From positions 475,663-539,662 of the forward strand of contig NZ_JADZAT010000010.1 in NCBI RefSeq assembly GCF_020852455.1: 64,000 nucleotides of DNA, in the 5' to 3' direction. This stretch comes from Novosphingobium sp. (lineage in GTDB: Bacteria > Pseudomonadota > Alphaproteobacteria > Sphingomonadales > Sphingomonadaceae). The position numbers and the translations under genes were made by a program. Positions 27,530-36,503 of the stretch are shown here, in pieces. How positions within the stretch are numbered: position 1 is the stretch's first letter; every line of letters begins with the position of its first letter. The notes under the pieces are model-generated. The model made no database searches. It saw only the letters and a list, made by a program, of their open reading frames with translations, and was not told the origin of the DNA.

Positions 27530-28978
27530 TTAGGCGCTGGAGCCGCCGGGCGCAAGCGCCAGCAGCTTGCCGGGATTCATCAGCTCCAGCGGATCGAGCG
27601 CGGCCTTGACGCTGGCCATGATCGCCAGCCCCACCGGATCGCCCAGCCGCGCCAGTTCATCGCGCTTCATCTGGCCGATGCCATGCTCGGCGGAAATGGT
27701 CCCGTGCCACTGGGTGACGAGGTCATGGACCCGGCGGCTGGCGGCCTTGCCTTGGGCTTCTTCCCATTCGCCGCGCACCGCGCCGGCCGGGCCGGTAACG
27801 TGGAAATGGACATTGCCATCGCCCAGGTGGCCAAACGCAAAGGCCCGGCAGCCGGGGAACTCGGCCTCGATCACCGGGATCGCCATGGCGATGAAACCGG
27901 CCATGTCGGGCACCGGCACGGCAATATCATGCTGCACCGCCGCCCCCTTGGCGCGCAGCGCGGCGGAGATCGATTCGCGCAGCGTCCAGAAGGCCTCGGC
28001 CTGGCCTTCCGAGGCGGCGATTGTCGCATCCTCCAGCAGGGTCTGCCCGGCGGCCTGTTCGAGAAGGTCCAGCGCAAGGGCATCAAGATCGCAGTCCGGA
28101 TCTTCGCTCGCCAGCTCGATCAGCGCGTGCCAGGCGTGCGATCCGGCCAGCGGCGCGCGGGCCTGGGGCAGGTGGGCCAGCACGGCGTGCAGGCAGCTGT
28201 CCGGGATCACCTCGAACCCTTCAAGCGTGGTTCCCGCCGCGCGATCGGCCAGGACCAGCAGCTTGCGGGCCTGCTCGATCGAGCCCACCCCGGCCCAGAC
28301 CACCCGCCGCCCGGCGAGTGCCGGGGCCAGCGCCAGCGTCGCGGCGGTAACCACCCCCAGCGTGCCTTCCGCGCCGATGAACAGCTGCTTGAGGTCAAAG
28401 CCGCGATTGTCCTTCTTGAGCGGGGTGAGCGACGTCCAGCGTGAGCCATCGGCCAGCACCGCCTCGATCCCCAGCACCATGGCCCGCATCGAGCCGTGCC
28501 GCAGCACCTGCGTGCCCCCGGCATTGGTCGAGATCAGCCCGCCGACCGTCGCCGATCCCTTGCCGCCCAGGCTGAGCGGAAAGCGCAAGCCGGCCTGCTC
28601 GGCGGCGGTGTGCAGGTGCTGCAGGATCACACCGGCGCCGCAGGTTACCTGCCGCGCCTCCACATCGACCGGCCCGATCGTGTCGAGCCGCCGCAGCGAG
28701 AGCAGCAATTGCCGTCCGCTGGCATCGGGCGTGGCGCCGCCCGACATGCCGCTGTTGCCGCCCTGCGGCACGATTGCCACCCGGTGCGCGGCGCACAGCC
28801 GCATCAGTTTTGCCACTTCAGCCGCATCGGCGGGCGAGGCGAGGGCGCAGGCCTGCCCGGTATAGCGCCCGCGCCAATCGGTCTGCCACGGCGCCAGCAA
28901 ATCGGGATCCTGCGTGAACCCGCGCGGGCCTAGCAGCGCGGCGGCGGCATCAAGAAAGGTCTGGTCGGGTCCGTTCAT
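27530..28978 (-). CDS. FAD-binding oxidoreductase (GlcD / D-2-hydroxyacid dehydrogenase type)
   Basis: I start at the ATG at 28978, giving 482 aa; the upstream frame lacks similarity. The FAD-binding 4 domain shows VAIVPQGGNSGMSGGATPDASGRQLLLSL, GAGVILQHLHTAAEQAGLRFPLSLGGKGSATVGGLISTNAGG and IGAEGTLGVVTAATL; the FAD-oxidase C-terminal domain ends with FAFGHLGDGNVHFHV and SAEHGIGQMKRDELARLGDPVGLAIMASVKAALDPLELMNPGKLL. These proteins oxidise D-lactate, D-2-hydroxyglutarate or glycolate and pass electrons to the respiratory chain or ETF. The exact substrate cannot be told. Confidence 0.92.
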   Translation of the reverse strand: MNGPDQTFLDAAAALLGPRGFTQDPDLLAPWQTDWRGRYTGQACALASPADAAEVAKLMRLCAAHRVAIVPQGGNSGMSGGATPDASGRQLLLSLRRLDTIGPVDVEARQVTCGAGVILQHLHTAAEQAGLRFPLSLGGKGSATVGGLISTNAGGTQVLRHGSMRAMVLGIEAVLADGSRWTSLTPLKKDNRGFDLKQLFIGAEGTLGVVTAATLALAPALAGRRVVWAGVGSIEQARKLLVLADRAAGTTLEGFEVIPDSCLHAVLAHLPQARAPLAGSHAWHALIELASEDPDCDLDALALDLLEQAAGQTLLEDATIAASEGQAEAFWTLRESISAALRAKGAAVQHDIAVPVPDMAGFIAMAIPVIEAEFPGCRAFAFGHLGDGNVHFHVTGPAGAVRGEWEEAQGKAASRRVHDLVTQWHGTISAEHGIGQMKRDELARLGDPVGLAIMASVKAALDPLELMNPGKLLALAPGGSSA

Positions 28979-29085
28979 TGCAACCCGGCTATGGCACAAG
29001 CCGGGGGGACAGGGCCAGAGGGGCTTGAATCCGCGCGCCAGCGGGTTAAGCGGTGGTTCAAGGATCGGGGTTATATAACGGGTCG

Positions 29086-29592
29086 ATGAATCCTGTCGTG
29101 CAACTGCTTGCGCCACTGGTGATGGTGCTTCCTGCCCTGGGCGGGGACGTGTCGCCGCAGGGCGCCTACCCGTCGGTTGATCCGGCGGCGGCGCCGGTGG
29201 CCGAGCAGGTTTCGATCCAGCAAAGCGTGACAGTCCGGATCAGCCCGCGCCCGGCCCCCGCACCGATGCAGTCGGCCTTTTTCGCGCCCGGTTTCGACAA
29301 CACGGTAGAACCGCGTTTTATCGAGCGGAAGTTTGGCAAGTGCCTGCCGATCAACGCGATTTTCGGGGTCCAGCCGGTTACCAACAGCTCGCTGCTGCTG
29401 ATCCTGCGCGACAACCGGATGATCACTGCCCAGTTGGAAAAGGGTTGCCAGGCCCGTCAGTTCTATTCGGGCTTCCTGGTCAAGCCCAACGCCGATGGGC
29501 AGGTCTGCGTCAGCCGCGATGCGCTGCTCTCGCGCACGGGGGCCTCGTGCCAGATCAGCGGGTTCAAGCAGATCATCCAGTTGGGCGGCTGA
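29086..29592 (+). CDS. Exported protein of unknown function
   Basis: From the ATG at 29086 the product is 168 aa with a signal peptide (VVQLLAPLVMVLPALGG), a Pro/Ala-rich linker and a C-terminal domain containing FIERKFGKCLPINAIFGVQPVTNSSLLLILRDNRMITAQLEKGCQARQFYSGF and four cysteines that could form two disulfides. The frame is open to 29053 upstream without a convincing start. I recognise no named family. It is divergent from the FAD oxidase. Confidence 0.7.
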   Translation: MNPVVQLLAPLVMVLPALGGDVSPQGAYPSVDPAAAPVAEQVSIQQSVTVRISPRPAPAPMQSAFFAPGFDNTVEPRFIERKFGKCLPINAIFGVQPVTNSSLLLILRDNRMITAQLEKGCQARQFYSGFLVKPNADGQVCVSRDALLSRTGASCQISGFKQIIQLGG

Positions 29593-29716
29593 AACCTGCG
29601 CATAACACGCGCGATTCCTTGACTCCTGCCGCCCAATGCGCCTAGGGCGCGCGCGTGTTCGGCCGGGGCATTCAGGGCCAAACCACAGAATTTCCTCCTG
29701 CATTGAAGAAGCGCTT

Positions 29717-31111
29717 ATGAAGTTTGCCGATCTCGGCCTGTCAGACGAATTGCTCAGCGCGGTTGCCGCGAAGGGGTACGACGCGCCTACGCCGATCCAG
29801 GCCCAGGCGATCCCCAGCGTGCTGATGATGAAGGATCTGATCGCGATCGCGCAGACCGGCACCGGCAAGACTGCCAGCTTCGTGCTGCCGATGATCGATG
29901 TTCTGGCCCACGGCCGCCGCCGCGCGATGATGCCGCGCAGCCTGATCCTGGAACCGACCCGTGAACTGGCCGCCCAGGTCGCCGATGAATTCGCGCTCTA
30001 CGGGGTCAACCACGATCTCAAGATGGCGCTGCTGATCGGCGGCGTGCAGATGGGTGATCAGGTCAAGGCGCTCAACGAAGGCGTGGATGTGCTGATCGCC
30101 ACCCCGGGCCGGCTGATGGACCTGTTTGAACGCGGCAAGATCCTGCTGACCGGCTGCGATCTGCTGGTGATCGACGAGGCCGACCGGATGCTCGACATGG
30201 GCTTCATCCCCGATATCGAGACGATCTGTTCCAAGCTGCCCGCCAACCGCCAGACTCTGCTGTTCAGCGCGACCATGCCGCCGCCGATCAAGAAGTTGGC
30301 CGACAAGTTCCTGAGCAACCCCAAATATATCGAGGTTGCCCGCCCCGCCACCACCAACACCAACATCGCCCAGCACAAGGTGCCGGTCGCCTCAAGCCGG
30401 GTGAAGCGCGATGTGTTGCGGCACCTGCTCAAGACTGACGATGTCGCAACCGCGATGATCTTCTGCAACCGAAAGACCACGGTGCGCGAACTGAACAAGA
30501 GCCTGCAGCGCCACGGCTTTGCCAGCGCCGAAATCCACGGCGACATGGACCAGCCGCAGCGTCTGGCCGAATTGCAGCGGTTCAAGGATGGCGCGGTCAA
30601 CATTCTGGTCTGCTCGGACGTTGCCGCACGCGGGCTCGACATCAAGGGCGTCAGCCACGTCTTCAACTTCGACACCCCCTGGCACCCGGACGATTACGTC
30701 CACCGCATCGGCCGCACCGGCCGCGCCGGCGCCACCGGTCGCGCCTTCACCCTGGTTGCGCCTGAAGATCAGGAAGCGATCGAGAACGTCGAAAAGCTGA
30801 CCGGCGGCAAGGTTCCGGTGTTCGAAGTGGTGCTGGAAGGGAAGGGCCCGCGCGAAGAGCGGCCCCGCCGCGAAGAGAAGCCCAAGCGGGAAGACAGGCC
30901 CAAGCGCGAACCGCGCAGCGAACGTGCCCCGCGCGAAGAGCGGAAGGATCGGGAAGAAGCGCCGCGCGCCGAAAAGCCTCGCCAGGATCGCCCCAAGCGC
31001 GACGGCACCAAGCCGCCCCGCCGCGATGACCGCCGCCAGGCCGAAGAGCAGGACGAACCGGGTGTATGGAACGGCCCGGTGCCAAGCTTCCTGGGCGTTT
31101 CGGCGCTGTAA
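29717..31111 (+). CDS. DEAD-box ATP-dependent RNA helicase
   Basis: The ATG at 29717 gives a 464-aa RhlE-like helicase. Motifs in order: FADLGLSDELLSAVAAKGYDAPTPIQAQAIP (Q motif), AQTGTGKT (I), PTRELA (Ia), TPGRLMD (Ib), VIDEADRMLDMGF (II, DEAD), FSATM (III), ARGLDIKGV (V), HRIGRTGRAG (VI). The last 90 residues are a low-complexity basic/acidic tail of RxxREEKPKRE repeats that probably binds RNA non-specifically. Such helicases remodel rRNA and degradosome substrates, often in the cold. Confidence 0.95.
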   Translation: MKFADLGLSDELLSAVAAKGYDAPTPIQAQAIPSVLMMKDLIAIAQTGTGKTASFVLPMIDVLAHGRRRAMMPRSLILEPTRELAAQVADEFALYGVNHDLKMALLIGGVQMGDQVKALNEGVDVLIATPGRLMDLFERGKILLTGCDLLVIDEADRMLDMGFIPDIETICSKLPANRQTLLFSATMPPPIKKLADKFLSNPKYIEVARPATTNTNIAQHKVPVASSRVKRDVLRHLLKTDDVATAMIFCNRKTTVRELNKSLQRHGFASAEIHGDMDQPQRLAELQRFKDGAVNILVCSDVAARGLDIKGVSHVFNFDTPWHPDDYVHRIGRTGRAGATGRAFTLVAPEDQEAIENVEKLTGGKVPVFEVVLEGKGPREERPRREEKPKREDRPKREPRSERAPREERKDREEAPRAEKPRQDRPKRDGTKPPRRDDRRQAEEQDEPGVWNGPVPSFLGVSAL

Positions 31112-31155
31112 TCCTCCCCGTTACGGGGAGGGGGACCATCCGCATAGCTGATGGT
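31112..31155. repeat. Short hairpin repeat after the helicase gene
   Basis: CCTCCCCG-TTA-CGGGGAGG at 31113-31131 is followed by CCATC/GATGG within 31136-31155. Together they form two adjacent hairpins. They may act as the helicase transcript end, although no T tract follows. Confidence 0.55.
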
Positions 31156-31310
31156 GGAGGGGTACGCGCGGTGATCACTCCGCCGGTTTGACGCGCCCTT
31201 TACCAACTTCGACAATTCGCGCGACAGCGACTTCAAACTCTTCAAGCACAACCTTTGCTGGTGCTCGCAAAGTTGCAATTCTCTGTGCGCGAAGGAAAGC
31301 TGAACTTTTT

Positions 31311-31472
31311 AGATCCTCTCCATTTTTGGCCTCTGCCACAAATGGGGAGGTGGCAGACGCCGCAGGCGGCTGACGGAGAGGCTTCAAGGCCAGCGTCGAT
31401 ACCCCTCCGTCAGCGGCTAGACGCCGCTGCCTCCTCCCCAAATGCGCCATTCGGCGAATTTGGAGAGGATCT
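31311..31472. repeat. MITE-like inverted-repeat element (162 bp)
   Basis: Perfect 12-bp terminal inverted repeats AGATCCTCTCCA (31311-31322) and TGGAGAGGATCT (31461-31472) bound two long, imperfect inverted arms that carry GGGGAGGTGGCAGACGCCGC and its near-complement CCGCTGCCTCCTCCCC. There is no coding capacity of its own. The remaining 31156-31310 shows no gene. Confidence 0.7.
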
Positions 31473-31479
31473 TGAGGGC

Positions 31480-33789
31480 CTACTCCGCCAGCTTCACAAA
31501 GCTGTCGATCACCCGCTTCGGCCCGGCGTTTTCGAACTCGATCTCCAGTTTGTTGCCTTCCTGCGAAGTCACCACGCCGTAGCCGAACTTTTCGTGGAAC
31601 ACCCGCACCCCCACGCCGACATCGCCGCGCGGTTTGGCGGCGAAGCTGGCGGCGCTGCGGGTGGCTTCGGGCAGGCGGCGCGGGGTGGGATCGTATTCGC
31701 GGGCGCTGGCCCGTTGCCAGCCGGGGCCGCGGGTCACGGTGCGGGCGGGCTGGGCCCTGGCGACATGGGCAAAGGGATCGCTCGCCTCGCTCCACTGTGC
31801 GCGCCACAGCGAAGCCCCGCCTGACAGCGTGGTTTCCTGCATGATGTGGGCTTCGGGCAGTTCGGCGATGAAGCGGCTGGGGATCGAGCTGGTCCACTGG
31901 CCATAGATCCGCCGGTTGGCGGCATGAAGGATCGTCGCCGCGCGCCGCGCGCGGGTGATCGCGACATAGGCGAGGCGGCGTTCTTCCTCCAGCGCGGCCA
32001 GCCCGCCTTCGTCGAGCGCGCGCTGACTGGGGAACACGCCTTCTTCCCAGCCGACCAGATAGACGTGATCGAATTCCAGCCCCTTGGCGGCGTGGATCGT
32101 CATGATGGTCAGCTTTTCGGTGTCGTCGGCCGCGTCGTTGTCCATCACCAGGCTGACGTGTTCGAGGAAATCGCCCAGCGTCTCATAGTCTTCCATCGCG
32201 CGGGCCAGTTCGGCCAGGTTCTCCAGGCGCCCTGCGCTTTCCGCGCTCTTTTCGGCCTGCAGCGCGGCGGTGTAGCCACTTTCGTCCAGCACGGTCCGCG
32301 CCAGTTCTGCGGGCGTGGTCTGCCTGGCAAGATCGCGCCAGCGCGCGACATCGCGCATGAAGGCGAACAGCGTGTTGCGCGCGCGCGGCGGCAATTCGTC
32401 GGTATCGACCAGCTCGACCGCCGCCAGGCTCAGCGGGACGCCGCGAGACCGGGCGTGGCGGTGCATCTTTTCCAGTGCCTTGTCGCCCAGGCCGCGCTTG
32501 GGGGTGTTGTAGATCCGTTCGAACGCCAGGTCGTCGCTCGGCTGGGCGATCAGCCGCAGGTAGGCGAGGGCATCGCGGATTTCGGCGCGTTCATAGAACC
32601 GGAAACCGCCGACGATCTTGTAAGGCAGGCCGATCGCGATGAAACGGTCTTCGAACTCACGGGTCTGGAACTGGGCGCGAACCAGGATCGCCAGCTCGGC
32701 CAGCGATGCGCCTTCGCGTTCCAGCCGCTCGGCCTCGTCGCCCACCCGGCGCGCTTCCTCGGGCCCGTCCCAGACGCCGATCACCCGCACCTTGTCGCCG
32801 CCATTGCGGTCGGTCCACAAGGTCTTGCCCAGCCGCTGGCTGTTGGCGTCGATCAGGCCCGATGCGGCGGCCAGGATATCGGGGGTGGAGCGATAGTTCT
32901 GCTCCAGCTTGATCACCTTGGCGCCGGGAAAATCCTTTTCGAACTTAAGGATATTGGCCACTTCTGCGCCGCGCCATGAATAGATCGACTGATCGTCGTC
33001 GCCCACCACGCAGATGTTCTTGTGCCCTTGCGCCAGCAGCCGCAGCCACAGGTACTGAACCTGGTTGGTGTCCTGGTATTCATCGACCAGGATATATTTG
33101 AAGCGCTGCTGGTAACTTTCCAGCACGTCGCGGTGCTTCCTGAGCACGTTGAGCATGTGCAGCAACAGATCACCGAAATCGCAGGCATTGAGCGCCTTCA
33201 GCCGGTCCTGATAAAGCCGGTAGAATTTCTGCCCCTGGCCATTGGCATAGGCTTCGGCATCGGCGGCGGAGAGGTCTTCAGGATTGAGGCCCTTGTTCTT
33301 CCAGCGATCGATGCATTGCGCCAGCTGGCGCGCGGGCCAGCGCTTTTCATCGAGCCCTTCGGCCTGGATCAGCTGCTTGAGCACGCGCAGCTGATCGTCG
33401 GTATCGATGATGGTATAGTTCGATTGCAACCCGGCCAGTTCGGCATGGCGGCGCAGCAGCTTGGCGGCGATGGCATGGAAAGTGCCCAGCCAGGGCAGAC
33501 CCTCCACCCCCGGGCCAAGCAGCCGGCCGACCCGCTCCTTCATCTCGCGCGCGGCCTTGTTGGTGAAGGTGACGCACAGGATCTCGCTGGGCCAGGCCAT
33601 CCGGCTGCGGATGATATGGGCAAGCCGCGCAGTCAGCGCCGCGGTCTTGCCGGTACCGGCCCCGGCCAGCATCAACACCGGCCCCTGCGTGGTCAGCACA
33701 GCCTCGCGCTGCGGGGCATTCAACCCGTCAAGCAGCGGGTCGGGCAGGGATTCGGCGGGTGGTTGCACCGGTGAACAACTAGGGAACAT
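31480..33789 (-). CDS. uvrD: UvrD/PcrA-type superfamily 1 DNA helicase
   Basis: The 769-residue 3'-5' helicase starts at the ATG at 33789 and has LLDGLNAPQREAVLTTQGPVLMLAGAGTGKTAALTARLAHII (Q motif and Walker A), VTFTNKAAREMKERV (Ia), YILVDEYQDTN (II), VVGDDDQSIYSWRGA (III), LEQNYRSTPDIL (IV), MTIHAAKGLEFDHVYLVGWEEGVFP (V) and RRLAYVAITRARR (VI). The C-terminus has the PcrA/UvrD Tudor-like domain (VRVFHEKFGYGVVTSQEGNKLEIEF). It works in nucleotide-excision and mismatch repair. A GTTC-N7-GTTC motif overlaps its first codons. Confidence 0.95.
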   Translation of the reverse strand: MFPSCSPVQPPAESLPDPLLDGLNAPQREAVLTTQGPVLMLAGAGTGKTAALTARLAHIIRSRMAWPSEILCVTFTNKAAREMKERVGRLLGPGVEGLPWLGTFHAIAAKLLRRHAELAGLQSNYTIIDTDDQLRVLKQLIQAEGLDEKRWPARQLAQCIDRWKNKGLNPEDLSAADAEAYANGQGQKFYRLYQDRLKALNACDFGDLLLHMLNVLRKHRDVLESYQQRFKYILVDEYQDTNQVQYLWLRLLAQGHKNICVVGDDDQSIYSWRGAEVANILKFEKDFPGAKVIKLEQNYRSTPDILAAASGLIDANSQRLGKTLWTDRNGGDKVRVIGVWDGPEEARRVGDEAERLEREGASLAELAILVRAQFQTREFEDRFIAIGLPYKIVGGFRFYERAEIRDALAYLRLIAQPSDDLAFERIYNTPKRGLGDKALEKMHRHARSRGVPLSLAAVELVDTDELPPRARNTLFAFMRDVARWRDLARQTTPAELARTVLDESGYTAALQAEKSAESAGRLENLAELARAMEDYETLGDFLEHVSLVMDNDAADDTEKLTIMTIHAAKGLEFDHVYLVGWEEGVFPSQRALDEGGLAALEEERRLAYVAITRARRAATILHAANRRIYGQWTSSIPSRFIAELPEAHIMQETTLSGGASLWRAQWSEASDPFAHVARAQPARTVTRGPGWQRASAREYDPTPRRLPEATRSAASFAAKPRGDVGVGVRVFHEKFGYGVVTSQEGNKLEIEFENAGPKRVIDSFVKLAE
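33773..33787 (-). promoter_or_regulatory. Possible LexA box over the uvrD start codon
   Basis: On the minus strand GTTCCCTAGTTGTTC is an exact GTTC-N7-GTTC match beginning at the third base of the ATG. Location inside the coding sequence is unusual for an operator, and an exact match could be chance. Confidence 0.35.
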
Positions 33790-33862
33790 TGCCTTGCGAC
33801 GCAAGGGCGCGCGGCGGGTTTCGGTTGACAGCGGCGCGGCGGGCGGCAACCCGCTATCGGGC

Positions 33863-35119
33863 ATGAACCCGATCCGCCAGAACGCTCGCGTCCTGACCGC
33901 TGCCCTCACCGGGACGGCGGTTGAATTCTATGACTTCTACGTTTTCGCGACCGCGACGGCGCTGGTGTTCGGGGCGCTGTTCTTTCCGGCCAGCAGCCCC
34001 GAAGCGCAGGGCGTGCAGGCCTTCATGGTGTTCGGAATCGCTTTCCTGGCCCGGCCGATCGGCGCGGTGGCCTTTGGCCATTTCGGTGACCGGGTGGGGC
34101 GCAAGGCGACGCTGGTTGCCTCGCTGTTGCTGATGGGCGGATCGACGCTGCTGGTGGCGTTCCTGCCGGGCTATGCCAGTGCCGGGTTCGTCGCGCCGCT
34201 GCTGCTCTGCCTGCTGCGCTTTGGCCAGGGCTTTGGCCTGGGCGGTGAATGGGGCGGGGCGGCGCTGCTGGCGGTGGAGAACGCGCCCAAGGGCTGGGAA
34301 TCCCGCTTTGGCGCCGCGCCGCAACTGGGCGCGCCGGTGGGGTTCCTGGCTGCCAACGGGCTGTTCCTGGTGCTGGGGATGAACCTGTCCGACGCCGATT
34401 TCCTGAGCTGGGGCTGGCGGGTGCCGTTCCTGGCCTCGATCGTGCTGGTCGCGATCGGCCTGTGGGTGCGGCTCAACCTCAGCGAGACTCCCGCTTTCCG
34501 CGAGGCGCTGGCGCATCGCCCGCCGCCGGCGGTGCCGCTGGGCACTCTGCTGCGCCATCACTGGGGTGCGGTGCTGGCGGGCAGCGCCGGGGTGGTGGCC
34601 TGCTTTGCGCTGTTCTATCTCTCGACCGCCTTCGCGCTCGATCTGGGCACCCGGCAGCTCGGCTATGGCCGCGAGCAGTTCCTGCTGCTGCAACTGGGGG
34701 CAAATTTCTTCCTGGCACTGGGGATCGTGCTCGCGGCAACATTGGCCGACCGGTTTGGTGCCGCCCGTGTGCTGCTGGTGGGGGCCTTGTGTACCATCGT
34801 GGTGGGCCTGCTGTTCGGCCCCGGGCTGCAATCCGGATCGGCCCAAGCGGTCTTCGCCACGCTCTCGCTCGCGCTGTTCACGATGGGCTTCGTCTATGGC
34901 CCCTTGGGGGGCTGGTTGGCCGGTTTGTACCCCGTTGAGGTACGCTACAGTGGCGTTTCAGTCGCGTTCAATGCCGGCGGAATTCTCGGCGGGGCGGTCA
35001 CCCCGTTGCTCGCCAAGCAGATGACCAACATCGGAATGGGCGGATCGATCGGACTGCTGCTCTCCGCCGCGGGAATCCTGACTTTCGTGGGCGTCAGCCT
35101 GGCTCGCTCGGCGCGGTAA
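33863..35119 (+). CDS. MFS transporter, metabolite:H+ symporter (MHS) family
   Basis: Starting at the ATG at 33863 the protein is 418 aa with 12 predicted membrane segments. Typical MHS features are TGTAVEFYDFYVFATATALVFGALFFP, the loop GHFGDRVGRKATL, and LRFGQGFGLGGEWGGAALLAVENAP. The family includes ProP, KgtP and ShiA, importing organic acids or osmolytes with protons. Substrate cannot be told. Its 3' end overlaps rsmD by 26 bp in the convergent direction. The frame upstream of 33863 is antisense to uvrD. Confidence 0.92.
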   Translation: MNPIRQNARVLTAALTGTAVEFYDFYVFATATALVFGALFFPASSPEAQGVQAFMVFGIAFLARPIGAVAFGHFGDRVGRKATLVASLLLMGGSTLLVAFLPGYASAGFVAPLLLCLLRFGQGFGLGGEWGGAALLAVENAPKGWESRFGAAPQLGAPVGFLAANGLFLVLGMNLSDADFLSWGWRVPFLASIVLVAIGLWVRLNLSETPAFREALAHRPPPAVPLGTLLRHHWGAVLAGSAGVVACFALFYLSTAFALDLGTRQLGYGREQFLLLQLGANFFLALGIVLAATLADRFGAARVLLVGALCTIVVGLLFGPGLQSGSAQAVFATLSLALFTMGFVYGPLGGWLAGLYPVEVRYSGVSVAFNAGGILGGAVTPLLAKQMTNIGMGGSIGLLLSAAGILTFVGVSLARSAR

Positions 35120-35648
35120 ACAGCGTCAGCCGGGCCTTGCCGACCTTGCGATCGACCGCGAATTCGAGCCCCTTGACCCGCGGTTCTTCGTCGACGGCGG
35201 TTTCCAGGCTGATCCAGGTCTGCGGACCGATCCAGCCGAGCCGCCGCAGCTTTTCGATCGCCACCGCGCCAGCCCCCGAATGGTAGGGTGGGTCGAGCAG
35301 GATGAGGTCGAGCGGAGCCTTGGCGGGGCCCAGCGAAAGCACCGAACTGGCCCGCACATCGCTTCGGGCCTGGGTCTGCAAATTACTGATATTACTGCGC
35401 AAAGCGCGGATCGCTGGAGCGTCCTGCTCAACGAAGATGCAGCTCGCCGCGCCGCGCGACAGTGCCTCAAGCCCCAGCGCACCCGAACCGGCGAACAGGT
35501 CAGCCACCGCCAGCCCCTCGAACGAGCCAAGCCGGCTGACCAGCATCGAAAACAGCGTCTCACGCGTGCGATCGGCGGTGGGGCGGGTGGTGTCCCCAAC
35601 CGGCGCAACCAGCTTGCGCCCGCGCCATTCGCCAGCGACGATCCTCAC
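35094..35648 (-). CDS. rsmD: 16S rRNA (guanine(966)-N(2))-methyltransferase RsmD
   Basis: The 184-residue protein has the RsmD hallmarks: MRIVAGEWRGRKLVAPVGDTTRPTADRTRETLFSML, motif I DLFAGSGALGLEALSRGA, FVEQD, and the catalytic DPPY in LILLDPPYHSGAG. It methylates G966 of 16S rRNA during 30S assembly. It is translationally coupled to the pseudouridine synthase upstream (ATGA overlap of 4 bp). Confidence 0.95.
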   Translation of the reverse strand: MRIVAGEWRGRKLVAPVGDTTRPTADRTRETLFSMLVSRLGSFEGLAVADLFAGSGALGLEALSRGAASCIFVEQDAPAIRALRSNISNLQTQARSDVRASSVLSLGPAKAPLDLILLDPPYHSGAGAVAIEKLRRLGWIGPQTWISLETAVDEEPRVKGLEFAVDRKVGKARLTLFTAPSEPG

Positions 35649-36472
35649 TTGCGGCCCTTGCGCAGAACCCGGTTGCGGGCATGCTCATGCCCCTGGCGCG
35701 GCGCACTGCTGGAGGCGCCCAGCTTGAGACTGCCCATGAATCGCTCGACATCCTGCGGCCGAATTTCTACTGCCGCACCACGCGGCAGGTCGAGCAGCTC
35801 GAACGGGCCATAGGCGGTGCGGATCAGGCGGCTGACTTCCAGCCCGAGATGCTCCAGAACCCGGCGAACTTCGCGGTTCTTGCCCTCGGTAATGGTCACC
35901 TCTATCCAGCGATTGCGCCCGGTTGAGCGTTCTAGGTTGGCATCGATCCGGCCATAGCGGATCCCGTCGATCTCCACTCCCTCGATCAGCCCCTCGAGCT
36001 GGTCCTGCGTGACATCGCCAAAAGTTCGCGCGCGGTAGGTACGCGGAATGCCGGAGGAAGGCAGCTCCATCGCCCGCTTCAGCCCGCCATCGTTGGTCAG
36101 CAGCAGCAGCCCTTCGGTGTTGAAGTCGAGCCGGCCGACCGGCATCACCCGGCCGGCATCCTTGGGCAGGGCATTGCGCAGCGCGTTGTAGATTGTCGGC
36201 CGCCCGGCGGGATCGCGTTCGGCAGTGATCAGCCCGGCCGGCTTGTGAAAGGCGAACAGCCGTGCCGGATCGGGTGCCTTGACCGGCTTGCCGTCAACGC
36301 TGACGCCCTTCAGGCTGGTCAGCAGCGTGGCCGGGGTGGTCACCACCTCCTCGCCGATCTTTACCCGCCCTTCGGCGATCATCCGTTCGACTTCGCGGCG
36401 GCTGGCAATGCCGGCGCGGGCCAGCAATTTCGCAATGCGGTCACCCTCACGGGGAGCGTCTGGTTTGGTCAT
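35645..36472 (-). CDS. RsuA/RluB-family pseudouridine synthase
   Basis: The 275-residue protein has an N-terminal S4 RNA-binding domain (DRIAKLLARAGIASRREVERMIAEGRVKIG) and the synthase domain with the catalytic Asp in PVGRLDFNTEGLLLLTNDG, HKPAGLITAERDP and EGKNREVRRVLEHLGLEVSRLIRTAYGPFEL. It isomerises uridine in rRNA; resemblance favours RluB (23S U2605) over RsuA. A basic C-terminal tail ends RNRVLRKGRK. It forms an rRNA-modification operon with rsmD. Confidence 0.93.
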   Translation of the reverse strand: MTKPDAPREGDRIAKLLARAGIASRREVERMIAEGRVKIGEEVVTTPATLLTSLKGVSVDGKPVKAPDPARLFAFHKPAGLITAERDPAGRPTIYNALRNALPKDAGRVMPVGRLDFNTEGLLLLTNDGGLKRAMELPSSGIPRTYRARTFGDVTQDQLEGLIEGVEIDGIRYGRIDANLERSTGRNRWIEVTITEGKNREVRRVLEHLGLEVSRLIRTAYGPFELLDLPRGAAVEIRPQDVERFMGSLKLGASSSAPRQGHEHARNRVLRKGRK

Positions 36473-36503
36473 GCCCGGCCCATAGGCGCAAAGCGGCGCT
36501 GCG

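Noticed and set aside
31188..31373. Short frames on both strands between the DEAD-box helicase and uvrD genes
   Set aside because: They lie in or beside the inverted-repeat element and show no coding signals.
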